Source of the DNA: Lachnoclostridium sp. An138
GTDB lineage: Bacteria; Bacillota; Clostridia; Lachnospirales; Lachnospiraceae
Assembly (NCBI RefSeq): GCF_002160765.1
Contig: NZ_NFLF01000011.1
Location: 52,143-116,142, forward strand
Reading direction: 5' to 3'
DNA: 64,000 nucleotides
This document shows, one piece after another, positions 8,983-17,671 of this stretch; position 1 is the first letter of the stretch; each line of letters starts with the position of its first letter. The translations under genes were made by a program, and so were the position numbers. The notes beneath the pieces are model-generated. The model was not told the DNA's origin and searched no databases. It saw only the letters and a program-made list of their open reading frames with translations.

Positions 8983-11076
8983 ATGGAGCTGGAGACAAGC
9001 CGAATGGAAGAAGCAGAAGAGATACGGGAGAGATATGAGCTCTCGATGGAGCGGATACGGGCGATGAAAGAAGAGACAGCCGTATCGGCTCCTTTTTATG
9101 ATTATTTTCAGAAAACCGCGGATTTTATTCTGGAAGCAGACCGGCTGGCGTCGGACATCCGGGAAGGACGTCAGGCCAGAATGACTCTGGAGGAGCTGCA
9201 GAAGCAGAACCGGAGGCTCTATGAGGACATCGCGGGAGAGGCTTATGAAAACAGTTACGCCAGTCCTGTGTATGCGGTGCGGCTTCTGGGAGAGGGCTAC
9301 GGCCAGATTTTAAGCTTTCTTTATACAGAGATCCGGGGAATGGCTGCCTGGGCCGCAGAGCAGAAGTATGGAGATCTGGCTATGGCTGCGGAGCTTTTTA
9401 TCGAAGTATACAATGCGTTTGAGGGAGAAGTTCCGGCAGAGAAGAGCCTGCGCCAGATCATTTACTGGTATATCAGCGATTACTGTGATGTGTTTGTCCC
9501 CGGACGGATACGGGAGCAGCTGGACCCGTCTCTTTCCTTTGCCAGGGACATTATCTGCGGGGCAGACTTAAGCGATCCCAGGTATCTGTACCGCTTTGGA
9601 GAGTATATTTTGGGAAATGAGCTTGGTATAAGCCGGTACCTGGCGGGACTGCCTCAGGAAGAGATTGACGCCATGGCGTCTACGTTCACGGAAGGATACC
9701 GGATCGGTTTTGTGAACGCGGGAATTGATCTCGGAAAAAAGAAGACGGTGAATATTCGCTATTCTCTGGGATTTGAGCGGATTGTCCGGGCGGCGGTAGA
9801 ACAGTTTGAAAAAATGGGACTGCAGAGCATTATTTACCGGGAGGCCCGGCACAGCGTCAACCGCAGGCCCCAGGGGAATCCGGGCTATGGCAGCACGCCG
9901 CCCAGCAAGCAGTATCTCTTTGATCATAAGGAAGATTCGGCCCTGTATCTGGACAGGAAGCTGGTGGAACGAAAGCTTTCGGTCCTGCACAGCGCTTATG
10001 AGGAGTATAAGGCGCTGGCCGCAGTCCATGCGGGTCCGGCTGTTATGGAGATCTTTGGAGAGCGGCCCTTCCTGCCAAAGAGCTGCAGGGAGGCGCTGAA
10101 GCTTGATGAGAAGCAGCAGGAGCTGAGCGTCTTCTATAACAGTGAGGCCGGACAGCTGGCGAACCGGTATATTCCGGGGGATGAGCGGAGTTTTACGATT
10201 ATTGCCTGGCCCATTCCCGAGATCGGGGAAAATTTCAAAGAGATTTTCGGGGAAATTGTGAAAATCAACAATCTGGATTACCGGCTGTATCAGCAGATTC
10301 AGCAGAAGCTTATCGACGCCCTCGATCAGGGAGCGTATGTGCGTGTCAAAGGGGCAGGGAATAACCGGACTGATATGAAGGTGCAGCTCTGGTCCAGGAA
10401 CGATCCGGAAAAGGAGACGATCTTTGAGAATTGTGTGGCGGATGTGAATATTCCGGTAGGTGAGGTCTTCACTTCTCCAAAGCTTACGGGGACCGAAGGT
10501 ACCCTCCACGTAAGCGAGGTATATCTGAACGAACTGAAGTATCTGGACCTGGAGCTGACGTTCCGGGACGGACGGATCGCGTCCTATACCTGCGCGAACT
10601 TTGAAGACGAGGAGGAAAACAAAAGCTTCATCAGAAACAACGTGCTGTTCAACCATGAGACACTTCCCCTGGGCGAGTTTGCCATCGGTACGAACACGAT
10701 GGCTTATATGGTGGCGAAAAAGTATGACATCGGCGCCAGGCTGCCGATCCTCATAGCGGAAAAGATGGGGCCCCATTTTGCGGTGGGAGACACCTGTTTT
10801 TCCTGGTCGGAGGACAATCCCACCTTCAATCCGGACGGAAAGCGGATCATTGCCAAGGATAATGAGTGCTCAATTCTGCGCAGGGAAGACGTGTCAAAGG
10901 CGTATTTCAACTGTCACACGGATATTACGATTCCCTATGACGAGCTGGGAAGCATCCGGGTGGTGCGTCCGGACGGAAGCGAGATTCCGCTGATTGAGAA
11001 CGGACGTTTTGTGCTTCCGGGCACGGAAGAACTGAACAGGCCCTTCGAAGAAGAGCAGGAAAACAGGGCGGAGTAA
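8983..11076 (+). CDS. M29-family aminopeptidase with long N-terminal extension
   Basis: 697 aa. The last 460 residues match M29 metallo-aminopeptidases: a FVNAGIDLGKKKTVNI-like entry strand, then the metal-site motifs in order, GEVFTSPKLTGTEGTLHV, NHETLPLGEFAIGTN, EKMGPHFAVGDTC and a late NCHTDITIPYDE. These carry the Glu, His, Tyr and Asp ligands of the family. M29 enzymes are usually about 370-410 aa; here about 240 extra residues, helical and rich in Glu/Arg, precede them. AGGAGG ten bases before ATG 8983 decides the start; an earlier in-frame ATG at 8938 lies inside the upstream gene. Probably cytoplasmic peptide turnover. Confidence 0.85.
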   Translation: MELETSRMEEAEEIRERYELSMERIRAMKEETAVSAPFYDYFQKTADFILEADRLASDIREGRQARMTLEELQKQNRRLYEDIAGEAYENSYASPVYAVRLLGEGYGQILSFLYTEIRGMAAWAAEQKYGDLAMAAELFIEVYNAFEGEVPAEKSLRQIIYWYISDYCDVFVPGRIREQLDPSLSFARDIICGADLSDPRYLYRFGEYILGNELGISRYLAGLPQEEIDAMASTFTEGYRIGFVNAGIDLGKKKTVNIRYSLGFERIVRAAVEQFEKMGLQSIIYREARHSVNRRPQGNPGYGSTPPSKQYLFDHKEDSALYLDRKLVERKLSVLHSAYEEYKALAAVHAGPAVMEIFGERPFLPKSCREALKLDEKQQELSVFYNSEAGQLANRYIPGDERSFTIIAWPIPEIGENFKEIFGEIVKINNLDYRLYQQIQQKLIDALDQGAYVRVKGAGNNRTDMKVQLWSRNDPEKETIFENCVADVNIPVGEVFTSPKLTGTEGTLHVSEVYLNELKYLDLELTFRDGRIASYTCANFEDEEENKSFIRNNVLFNHETLPLGEFAIGTNTMAYMVAKKYDIGARLPILIAEKMGPHFAVGDTCFSWSEDNPTFNPDGKRIIAKDNECSILRREDVSKAYFNCHTDITIPYDELGSIRVVRPDGSEIPLIENGRFVLPGTEELNRPFEEEQENRAE

Positions 11077-11116
11077 AAATTTTCTGCGCAAATCTGAAAG
11101 AGAATGGTTTTTCCTG

Positions 11117-11145
11117 TTGACAGACGGTGGTTTGGCCTGTAAACT
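11117..11145 (+). promoter_or_regulatory. Promoter of the pur genes
   Basis: Perfect TTGACA, 17 bp, TAAACT, about 77 bp before the purE ATG. The leader is AT-rich and carries no purine-riboswitch core. Confidence 0.8.
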
Positions 11146-11221
11146 CATTTATAAGCAGGAAACAATAAAAAGAAGCAAGTTATAAGTAATACTAATAAAT
11201 ATTTATAGGGAGGTACCTGTT

Positions 11222-11722
11222 ATGGCAAAGGTAGGCATTGTAATGGGCAGCGATTCTGATATGCCCGTAATGAAAAAGGCGGCTGAGATTCTGGAGCAGC
11301 TGGGTGTTGATTTTGAGATGACCATCATTTCCGCCCACAGAGAGCCGGATGTATTTTTTGAATACGCGAAGAGCGCGGAGAGCAAAGGGTTCAAGGTAAT
11401 TATCGCCGGAGCTGGCATGGCAGCTCATCTGCCGGGTATGTGCGCGGCCATTTTCCCGATGCCTGTCATCGGAATTCCCATGCATACCACATCCCTGGGA
11501 GGACGTGATTCCCTGTATTCCATCGTGCAGATGCCTTCCGGAATCCCGGTAGCTACCGTGGCGATTAACGGAGGCGCAAATGCCGGACTTCTGGCGGCAA
11601 AGATTCTGGCGACCTCAGATCCGGAGCTTCTGGACCGGCTCAAAGCTTATTCTGAGGGGCTGAAGGAGCAGGTAGAGAAAAAGGCGGAAAGACTTGCGGA
11701 AGTGGGCTATAAAAATTATTAA
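11222..11722 (+). CDS. purE: N5-carboxyaminoimidazole ribonucleotide mutase
   Basis: 166 aa, usual length. Class I PurE moves the carboxyl of N5-CAIR to C4 in purine synthesis. The active-site loops VMGSDSDMPVMKKA (residues 7-20) and SAHREPD (about 39-45), GAGMAAHLPG and the late NAGLLAAKIL are intact. GGGAGGT precedes the ATG. purK is not next to it. It opens a run purE-purM-purN-purD. Confidence 0.96.
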   Translation: MAKVGIVMGSDSDMPVMKKAAEILEQLGVDFEMTIISAHREPDVFFEYAKSAESKGFKVIIAGAGMAAHLPGMCAAIFPMPVIGIPMHTTSLGGRDSLYSIVQMPSGIPVATVAINGGANAGLLAAKILATSDPELLDRLKAYSEGLKEQVEKKAERLAEVGYKNY

Positions 11723-11806
11723 TGGGAAGAGAATGGGAAGACAGCGGAAAGTGGAACGAAGAGCCGGCCGGCATATGCGGAACCGGTTTTAATGGAGGGA
11801 TAGAGA

Positions 11807-12832
11807 ATGGATTATAAGAATGCTGGTGTAGATATTGAGGCCGGATACCGGTCAGTGGAACTGATGAAGGAGCATGTAAAGCGGACCATGCGCCCGGAAG
11901 TGCTTACGGGTCTCGGCGGATTTTCCGGAGCCTTTTCCATGGAGGCTTACAAAAATATGGAAAAGCCGACGCTGGTTTCCGGCACAGACGGCGTGGGAAC
12001 AAAGCTGAAGCTTGCGTTTCTGATGAACAAGCATGACACGGTGGGAATCGACTGCGTGGCCATGTGCGTGAACGACATCGCCTGCGCAGGCGGAGAGCCG
12101 CTGTTCTTCCTGGATTACATTGCCTGCGGCAGAAACATTCCGGAGCGGATCGCCACCATCGTCAGTGGCGTGGCGGAGGGCTGCAGTCAGGCGGGAGCGG
12201 CCCTGATCGGCGGAGAGACGGCGGAGATGCCCGGTTTCTATCCGGTGGACGAGTACGATCTGGCCGGCTTTGCGGTAGGCATCGTAGATCAGAAGGATCT
12301 GATTACAGGCGCGGATATCAAGGCTGGCGATGTGCTGATTGGTATGGCTTCCTCAGGAGTCCACAGCAATGGTTTCTCTCTGGTGCGCAAGGTATTCACC
12401 ATGAAGGAAGAGTACATGAATACATATTTTGAGACTCTGGGAAGAACCCTGGGCGAAGCGCTGATTGAGCCCACAAAGATTTATGTGAAAGCGCTTCAGG
12501 CTGTGAAAAAAGCAGGGGTGCACATCAAGGGCTGCAGCCACATCACGGGCGGCGGTTTTTACGAGAATATTCCCCGTATGCTTCCGGAGGGGATGCGGGC
12601 GGTCATTAAAAAGGACAGCTATGAGATCCCGATGATTTTCCAGATGCTGAAGGAGGACGGACGCATCGAGGAGCAGATGATGTACAATACCTTCAACATG
12701 GGTATCGGTATGGTGCTGGCGGTAGACCCGGCCCAGGCAGATCAGTGCGCGGCGGCTGTCCGCGCGGCCGGCGAGACGCCCTATGTGCTCGGCGAAGTAC
12801 AGGCAGGAGAAAAAGGAGTGACATTATGCTGA
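11807..12832 (+). CDS. purM: Phosphoribosylformylglycinamidine cyclo-ligase (AIR synthetase)
   Basis: 341 aa, usual length. It closes FGAM to AIR using ATP. Seen are the N-terminal [37 protein letters not shown] and [11 protein letters not shown] motifs, and [12 protein letters not shown] in the C-terminal domain. GGAGGG precedes the ATG. Its last codons overlap the purN start by seven bases. Confidence 0.96.
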   Translation: MDYKNAGVDIEAGYRSVELMKEHVKRTMRPEVLTGLGGFSGAFSMEAYKNMEKPTLVSGTDGVGTKLKLAFLMNKHDTVGIDCVAMCVNDIACAGGEPLFFLDYIACGRNIPERIATIVSGVAEGCSQAGAALIGGETAEMPGFYPVDEYDLAGFAVGIVDQKDLITGADIKAGDVLIGMASSGVHSNGFSLVRKVFTMKEEYMNTYFETLGRTLGEALIEPTKIYVKALQAVKKAGVHIKGCSHITGGGFYENIPRMLPEGMRAVIKKDSYEIPMIFQMLKEDGRIEEQMMYNTFNMGIGMVLAVDPAQADQCAAAVRAAGETPYVLGEVQAGEKGVTLC

Positions 12833-13425
12833 AAGTAGCGGTTCTGGTGTCCGGCGGCGGCACGAACCTGCAGGCGATTCTGGACGCGGTAGAGACAGGA
12901 CGCATCCGGAACGCGGAAGTGGTGGCTGTGATCAGCAATAATCCCCAGGCGTACGCTCTGGAACGGGCAAAAAAGCATGGCATTCCCGCTGTGTGTGTGT
13001 CCCGGAAGGCCTGCGGTTCAGGAGAAGCTTTTGACGACGCCCTTCTGAAAGCCATAAAGGACAGCGGGGCCGATCTGGTGGTTCTGGCCGGCTGCCTGGT
13101 GGTGATTCCGGAGAAGATTATTCAGGAATACCGGGGACGCATCATCAACATTCATCCGTCTCTGATTCCCTCTTTCTGCGGGACAGGCTATTACGGACTG
13201 AAGGTGCATGAGGCGGCGCTGGAGCGCGGCGTAAAGGTGACGGGAGCCACGGTGCATTTTGTGGATGAGGGAACCGATACCGGTCCGATTCTTCTGCAGA
13301 AGGCGGTGGAAGTGAAGGAAGGCGACACACCCGAAATCTTACAGCGGCGTGTAATGGAAGAGGCAGAATGGGTGCTGCTGCCGAAAGCTATTGATATGCT
13401 GGCAAATCAGGAGGAAAAGGGATGA
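12826..13425 (+). CDS. purN: Phosphoribosylglycinamide formyltransferase
   Basis: 199 aa. It formylates GAR with 10-formyl-THF. The N-terminal [13 protein letters not shown] is followed by the catalytic Asn/His motif [10 protein letters not shown] (about residue 106) and the Asp of [12 protein letters not shown]. The frame is open further upstream inside purM, but ATG 12826, with AAGGAG before it and overlapping the purM stop, gives the correct N-terminus. The 3' end overlaps purD by four bases (ATGA). Confidence 0.95.
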   Translation: MLKVAVLVSGGGTNLQAILDAVETGRIRNAEVVAVISNNPQAYALERAKKHGIPAVCVSRKACGSGEAFDDALLKAIKDSGADLVVLAGCLVVIPEKIIQEYRGRIINIHPSLIPSFCGTGYYGLKVHEAALERGVKVTGATVHFVDEGTDTGPILLQKAVEVKEGDTPEILQRRVMEEAEWVLLPKAIDMLANQEEKG

Positions 13426-14693
13426 AAATATTAATCGTAGGTTCCGGTGGACGGGAACATGCCATTGCGTGGAAGGTTTCCCAGAGTCCGAAGGCAGAAA
13501 AGATATACTGCGCGCCGGGAAACGCGGGCATCGAAGAATATGCGGAATGCGTGCCCATTGGCGCCATGGAATTTGAGAAGCTGGCAGCGTTCGCAAAGGA
13601 AAAAGAGATCGATCTGACGGTAGTAGGCATGGACGATCCGCTGGTGGGCGGAATCGTGGATGTGTTTGAAAAAGAGGGGCTGCGCGTCTTTGGCCCCCGG
13701 AAAAACGCGGCTGTCCTGGAGGGCTCCAAGGCCTTCTCCAAGGATCTGATGAAAAAATACGGAATTCCCACAGCGGCCTATGAGAACTTTGACGACCCGG
13801 ACAAGGCGCTGGCTTACCTGGAGACAGCGGAGTTCCCGATCGTGCTGAAGGCAGACGGACTGGCGCTCGGCAAGGGCGTTCTCATCTGCAATACGCTGGA
13901 AGAGGCGAAGGACGGCGTACGTGAAATTATGCTGGACAAGCATTTTGGAGCGGCCGGAAACCGTATGGTGATCGAAGAGTTTATGACAGGACGCGAGGTG
14001 TCTGTTTTAAGCTTTGTGGATGGAAAGACCATCAAATGTATGACTTCCGCTCAGGATCACAAGCGTGCCCTGGACGGCGATCAGGGTCTGAATACCGGCG
14101 GCATGGGTACCTTTTCTCCCAGCCCCTTCTACACCCCGGAGATTGACGAGTTCTGCCAGAAACACATTTACCAGCCTACGGTGGACGCCATGGCGGCAGA
14201 GGGACGGCCCTTCAAGGGAGTTATCTTCTTCGGCCTGATGCTGACGGAAAAAGGCCCGAAGGTGCTGGAATACAACGCCCGTTTCGGAGACCCGGAGGCC
14301 CAGGTGGTGCTTCCGCGCATGAAGAATGATATTGTGGACGTCTTTGAGGCCTGTATCGATGGAACACTGGATCAGATTGACCTGCAGTTCGAGGATAATG
14401 CGGCTGTCTGCGTGGTTCTGGCTTCCGGCGGATACCCTGTTTCTTATGAAAAGGGCTTCCCCATTGAAGGACTGGAGAACCTGAAGGGCAGAGACGGCGT
14501 CTATGTGTTCCATGCGGGAACCAGGAAAGAGAACGGAAGATTTGTCACAAACGGCGGCCGTGTACTGGGCGTGACAGCTACGGGCCCCGATCTGAAGGCA
14601 GCCCGGGCCAACGCTTACGAGGCGGTAAAGCAGGTGACCTTTGAGAAGGCCTACTGCAGAAGCGATATCGGAAAGGCCATTGATGAGGCGTAG
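13422..14693 (+). CDS. purD: Phosphoribosylamine-glycine ligase (GAR synthetase)
   Basis: 423 aa, usual length. An ATP-grasp enzyme that joins phosphoribosylamine and glycine. The N-terminal VGSGGREHAIAWK, LKADGLALGKGV, the EEFMTGREVSVLSF strand, NTGGMGTFSPSP and EYNARFGDPEAQVVLPR are present. Start overlaps the purN stop, so the two are translationally coupled. A strong terminator follows. Confidence 0.96.
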   Translation: MKILIVGSGGREHAIAWKVSQSPKAEKIYCAPGNAGIEEYAECVPIGAMEFEKLAAFAKEKEIDLTVVGMDDPLVGGIVDVFEKEGLRVFGPRKNAAVLEGSKAFSKDLMKKYGIPTAAYENFDDPDKALAYLETAEFPIVLKADGLALGKGVLICNTLEEAKDGVREIMLDKHFGAAGNRMVIEEFMTGREVSVLSFVDGKTIKCMTSAQDHKRALDGDQGLNTGGMGTFSPSPFYTPEIDEFCQKHIYQPTVDAMAAEGRPFKGVIFFGLMLTEKGPKVLEYNARFGDPEAQVVLPRMKNDIVDVFEACIDGTLDQIDLQFEDNAAVCVVLASGGYPVSYEKGFPIEGLENLKGRDGVYVFHAGTRKENGRFVTNGGRVLGVTATGPDLKAARANAYEAVKQVTFEKAYCRSDIGKAIDEA

Positions 14694-14723
14694 ATAAATC
14701 TAGACCGGAAAAGGAATGACAGC

Positions 14724-14773
14724 ATGCAGAGCGTTCTGGAACAAAAAGGTTTCGGAACGCCCTGCATTTTTTT
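14724..14773 (+). terminator. Terminator after purD
   Basis: ATGCAG-GCGTTCTGGAAC pairs with GTTTCGGAACGC-CTGCAT around an AAAAAG loop, with one bulge on each side, and runs into seven T. It ends the pur operon. Confidence 0.85.
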
Positions 14774-14781
14774 GCGGATTC

Positions 14782-14816
14782 TGCAACTTTTCTGAACCTC
14801 TGATCATCTATATAAT
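14782..14816 (+). promoter_or_regulatory. Candidate ECF-type promoter of the sigma operon
   Basis: TGCAAC (14782-14787), a T-rich stretch, then ATCTATATAAT. TGCAAC or TGAAAC followed after about 16 bp by a CGTCTAT-like element is common in front of self-regulated ECF sigma genes; here the second element reads CATCTAT. A sigma-A -10 (TATAAT 14811-14816) overlaps, without a good -35. Self-regulation is an inference. Confidence 0.45.
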
Positions 14817-14860
14817 GAAAGAAGAAAACAGCGCTGTGGAAGATAAGGAAGGTGATAACT

Positions 14861-15355
14861 GTGAAAGAAGATTTGTATGACAAGGTTGTCGCTTATATCA
14901 TAGAAAATCAGAATAAATGTTACCGGCTGGCTTTCAGCTATGTCCAGAATCAGGAGGACGCTCTTGATGCGGTACAGAGCGCGGTGTGCAAAGCACTGGA
15001 GCACTTTGGCGAGCTGAAAAACAGGGCTGCCATCAAGACCTGGTTCTACCGGATTGTAGTAAATGAAAGTCTTTCTATCCTGCGGGAGCGGGGGAGAACC
15101 GTTCTTACAGGAGAGGAAGCTCAGAAAGAGGAGTCCTATGAAGAAAAGGGTTTTGAGCCCCCGGAAGAAGATTTGTATCTGCATATCAACCGTCTGGAAG
15201 AGGACGTGCAGGCTATCATTAAACTGAGATTTTATGAAGAGCTGTCTCTCCAGGAGATTTCGCAGATTATGGAAATGAACTTGAATACAGTGAAATCCAA
15301 GCTGTACCGGGGTCTGAAGACGCTCAGGATAGCTGTTCAGGAGGTGGACATATGA
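14861..15355 (+). CDS. ECF RNA polymerase sigma factor (SigV-like)
   Basis: 164 aa. Sigma region 2 is seen in YRLAFSYVQNQEDALDAVQ and IKTWFYRIVVNESLSIL, and region 4 in LRFYEELSLQEISQIM and NTVKSKLYRGLKTL. Spacing AAGGAAGG to GTG 14861 favours that start over GTG 14852. The anti-sigma gene starts inside its stop (ATGA overlap). The pairing with an RsiV-type protein points to the SigV group, which in Bacillus, Enterococcus and Clostridioides reacts to lysozyme. That stimulus is inferred here. Confidence 0.88.
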   Translation: MKEDLYDKVVAYIIENQNKCYRLAFSYVQNQEDALDAVQSAVCKALEHFGELKNRAAIKTWFYRIVVNESLSILRERGRTVLTGEEAQKEESYEEKGFEPPEEDLYLHINRLEEDVQAIIKLRFYEELSLQEISQIMEMNLNTVKSKLYRGLKTLRIAVQEVDI

Positions 15356-16236
15356 ATCCAATGGAAGATGCAAAAAAGAGATACGATGAAGTTCCCATTC
15401 CGGAAGAACTTTCAAAACGGGTGCAGTGGGAAGTGGAAAAAGCAGATCGGCGCAGAAAAGCAGAGAATGCCTCTGTGCGGAAGCGGAGAAGACATCTGTA
15501 TGGCTGGCAGAAAGGCCTTGCGGCTGCGGCCGCTGCCATGGCGGTTTTTGTAACCGCTCTGAATACCAGTACAGTTTTTGCCCAGAGTATGGGAGAGCTT
15601 CCTGTGATCGGGGCCATTGCAAAGGTTCTGACCTTCCGTTCCTACGAGATGGAGACGGAGGATAGTTTACAGATTTCTGTAGATATTCCAAGCATTGAAA
15701 TGATAGCGGAAGGAACCGGAAATCTGGCGGAATCCGTCAATGAAGAGATCCTTAATATGTGCGAGCAGTATGCGGATGAAGCGGCAGAGCGGGCGAAGGA
15801 ATACCGGCAGGCTTTCCTTGATACCGGAGGAACAGAGGAAGAATGGGCTGCCCACAATATCCAGATTAAGGTCTGGTATGAGGTAAAGGCTCACACCGAC
15901 AGATATCTGTCCGTGGCCGTTATGGGAAGCGAGAACTGGACCAGCGCATACAGTGAAACCCGTTATTACAACTTTGATCTGGAGAAGGGACGCCAGGTGA
16001 CTCTGGAAGATCTTCTGGGAGAGGACTACGCGGCCATCGCGGATGCCTCCATTTTAAGCCAGATTCCGGAGAAAGAAGCCCAAAGCGGTCTGGATTACTG
16101 GGAAGAGGACTTCACAGGCGTAACGGAGGATACAAAGTTTTATATCAATGAAGCCGGCAATCCGGTCATCGTCTTTGGCGAGTATGAAATCGCGCCGGGA
16201 GCCGCGGGCCAGCCGGAGTTTGAAATCACGGGGTGA
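15352..16236 (+). CDS. Anti-sigma factor, RsiV-like (DUF3298 domain)
   Basis: 294 aa. Residues 1-50 are a charged cytoplasmic part that would hold the sigma factor; one membrane helix (about 52-75, GLAAAAAAMAVFVTAL) follows; the rest is extracellular with a DUF4163/DUF3298-like pattern (RYYNFDLEKGRQVTLEDLL, a YINEAGNPVIVFGEYEIAPGA end). RsiV proteins bind lysozyme directly and are then cut by signal peptidase and RasP, freeing the sigma factor; this is family knowledge, not shown here. The TVFAQSMG stretch just after the helix resembles a signal-peptidase site. Confidence 0.82.
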   Translation: MNPMEDAKKRYDEVPIPEELSKRVQWEVEKADRRRKAENASVRKRRRHLYGWQKGLAAAAAAMAVFVTALNTSTVFAQSMGELPVIGAIAKVLTFRSYEMETEDSLQISVDIPSIEMIAEGTGNLAESVNEEILNMCEQYADEAAERAKEYRQAFLDTGGTEEEWAAHNIQIKVWYEVKAHTDRYLSVAVMGSENWTSAYSETRYYNFDLEKGRQVTLEDLLGEDYAAIADASILSQIPEKEAQSGLDYWEEDFTGVTEDTKFYINEAGNPVIVFGEYEIAPGAAGQPEFEITG

Positions 16237-16835
16237 TGGATATGAAGGGACTGGGAAAGAAAAGCCTGGTTCTGGTCTGCGGCCTGGCCTGCCTGCTGGC
16301 CGGATGTACAGCTTCTGAGAGAGGAAGAACTCTGGCGGAGGCAGTCCTGACTGAGGTGAAAGCGGCAGGGATGGATACGGAAGCAGATGAAAATGAGAGC
16401 GGTAGGGAACTGCTGCAGGCCATGATGAAGCTTCCGGGGATGAAGGATAAGGAGACTGCCGGACTGTTTGGAGGAGGAGAGGAAAACTGGACAGAGGACA
16501 GGAGCTTCTATGTAGGCAGAGTCTATCAGACAGAGCTTTATGGCGGGAAATGTAAAGTATTTACCACCTGCGGCGAAGATCCGGACAGGACAGTAGAGTC
16601 TGTTTCCATATGGATTGTAAATGGAGAGCGGGAGATTACAGAGGCTGAGACAGAGCAGTGGATAGAGCGCATCTCAGAGGCGATGGAATCAGAACCGTTC
16701 TGCAAATATCAGTCAGTGGAGTCAGGAGCCAGAAGCTGGAAATGGAGAAAAGGCGATACAGCTGCCAGTCTGTACCGCATGATGGACGACATATTGACAG
16801 TGAGTTTTCAGCCGGCTGTGGGCGAGCTGAGCTGA
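16236..16835 (+). CDS. Lipoprotein in the ECF sigma operon
   Basis: 199 aa. A signal peptide with lipobox LLAGC (about residue 20-24) predicts a membrane-anchored lipoprotein. The mature part is acidic and shows no domain I recognise. The anti-sigma stop and this ATG share bases (TGATG), so it is co-translated; ATG 16242 is an alternative with a GGTGAT site before it. It may be a target or accessory part of the envelope-stress system. Confidence 0.7.
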   Translation: MDMKGLGKKSLVLVCGLACLLAGCTASERGRTLAEAVLTEVKAAGMDTEADENESGRELLQAMMKLPGMKDKETAGLFGGGEENWTEDRSFYVGRVYQTELYGGKCKVFTTCGEDPDRTVESVSIWIVNGEREITEAETEQWIERISEAMESEPFCKYQSVESGARSWKWRKGDTAASLYRMMDDILTVSFQPAVGELS

Positions 16836-16918
16836 GGATGGATGAGCAGAATCCCCAAAATCAGCAAAACAGGCAGAATATGCAAAACTGGCGATAAACA
16901 CGGCAAAGATGCGCAGAT

Positions 16919-16947
16919 GTATGCAGGGGCCTCCGGCTCCTGCATAC
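16919..16947 (+). repeat. Hairpin before a lipoprotein gene
   Basis: A 13-pair stem (GTATGCAGGGGCC with GGCTCCTGCATAC, one G-U pair) around a TCC loop, 14 bp before the Shine-Dalgarno of the next gene. No T-run follows, so it is more likely an mRNA 5' structure than a terminator. Confidence 0.6.
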
Positions 16948-16975
16948 CCGCGCAATGAAAAAGGAGGATATGAAA

Positions 16976-17587
16976 ATGAAAATGAGAAAAGTAATGGCAG
17001 CGGCAGGACTGACAGCAGTGATGATTCTGGCAGGCTGTGGTGGAAATACGGGAGGAGACGCCGGCCAGACTCAGGAGGCGGAAGAGACTGTTCAGGAGAA
17101 TACAGATCAGACAGACACAGAGGAATCCGGTCAGGAAGAGTCAGAACAGGCGGAGGAGACTGAAAATGATCAGACAGAACAGAGTGAGGAAAGCGCAGGC
17201 GGAGCCGAGACATCAGAGAGCGCGGATGGGGCAGAGACCTATGAAGATAATTTCGCGGTAGACAGCGAGGCTGTGACAGCCTTTGCCGACAGGATCAAAG
17301 AGGCTGTGGCAGCAAAGGATCTGGAGGCTCTGGCAGATCTGACCTCTTTCCCGGTCTATGTGGGACTTCCGGATACGGATGGCGCAGTAAATACCCGGGA
17401 AGATTTTCTGGCGCTGGGAGCGGATCAGGTTTTTACAGACGAGCTTCTGGCTTCTGTAGAAGAGGCTGATATGAGCGGGCAGGAGCCCAGCATGGCCGGT
17501 TTTGTAGTAGCAGGCGAAAGCGGCAGACCGAATATCATCTTCGGCGTCGTGGACGGAAAGCTGGCAGTGACAGGGATTAATTACTAA
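16976..17587 (+). CDS. Lipoprotein with acidic linker and DUF-like C-terminal domain
   Basis: 203 aa. Signal peptide with lipobox ILAGC, then about 65 residues made almost only of Glu, Gln, Thr, Ser, Asp and Gly (a flexible stalk), then a folded domain of about 115 residues (ADRIKEAVAAKDLEALADL, TSFPVYVG, a late IIFGVVDGKLAVTGINY). The C-terminal pattern resembles nuclear-transport-factor-2-like or DUF-type sensor domains of Clostridia lipoproteins, without a firm match. Start chosen at 16976 because AAGGAGG is eight bases upstream; nearby ATGs at 16955, 16970 and 16982 are possible. Confidence 0.7.
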   Translation: MKMRKVMAAAGLTAVMILAGCGGNTGGDAGQTQEAEETVQENTDQTDTEESGQEESEQAEETENDQTEQSEESAGGAETSESADGAETYEDNFAVDSEAVTAFADRIKEAVAAKDLEALADLTSFPVYVGLPDTDGAVNTREDFLALGADQVFTDELLASVEEADMSGQEPSMAGFVVAGESGRPNIIFGVVDGKLAVTGINY

Positions 17588-17612
17588 AGACAAAATATAG
17601 AGCAGATGACAC

Positions 17613-17652
17613 AGAGAGGCTGCCGCACCGGAAGGAGTGCGGCAGCCTCTCT
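17613..17652. terminator. Hairpin between convergent lipoprotein and feoB genes
   Basis: Perfect 16-pair stem AGAGAGGCTGCCGCAC / GTGCGGCAGCCTCTCT around an 8-base loop. T-tracts are poor on both strands, yet its place between two converging genes fits a two-way terminator. Confidence 0.65.
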
Positions 17653-17671
17653 GGCATGAAAAAGTTATGTT

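Noticed and set aside
11146..11221. Purine riboswitch before purE
   Set aside because: Leader is too short and AT-rich, and lacks the conserved purine-aptamer core.
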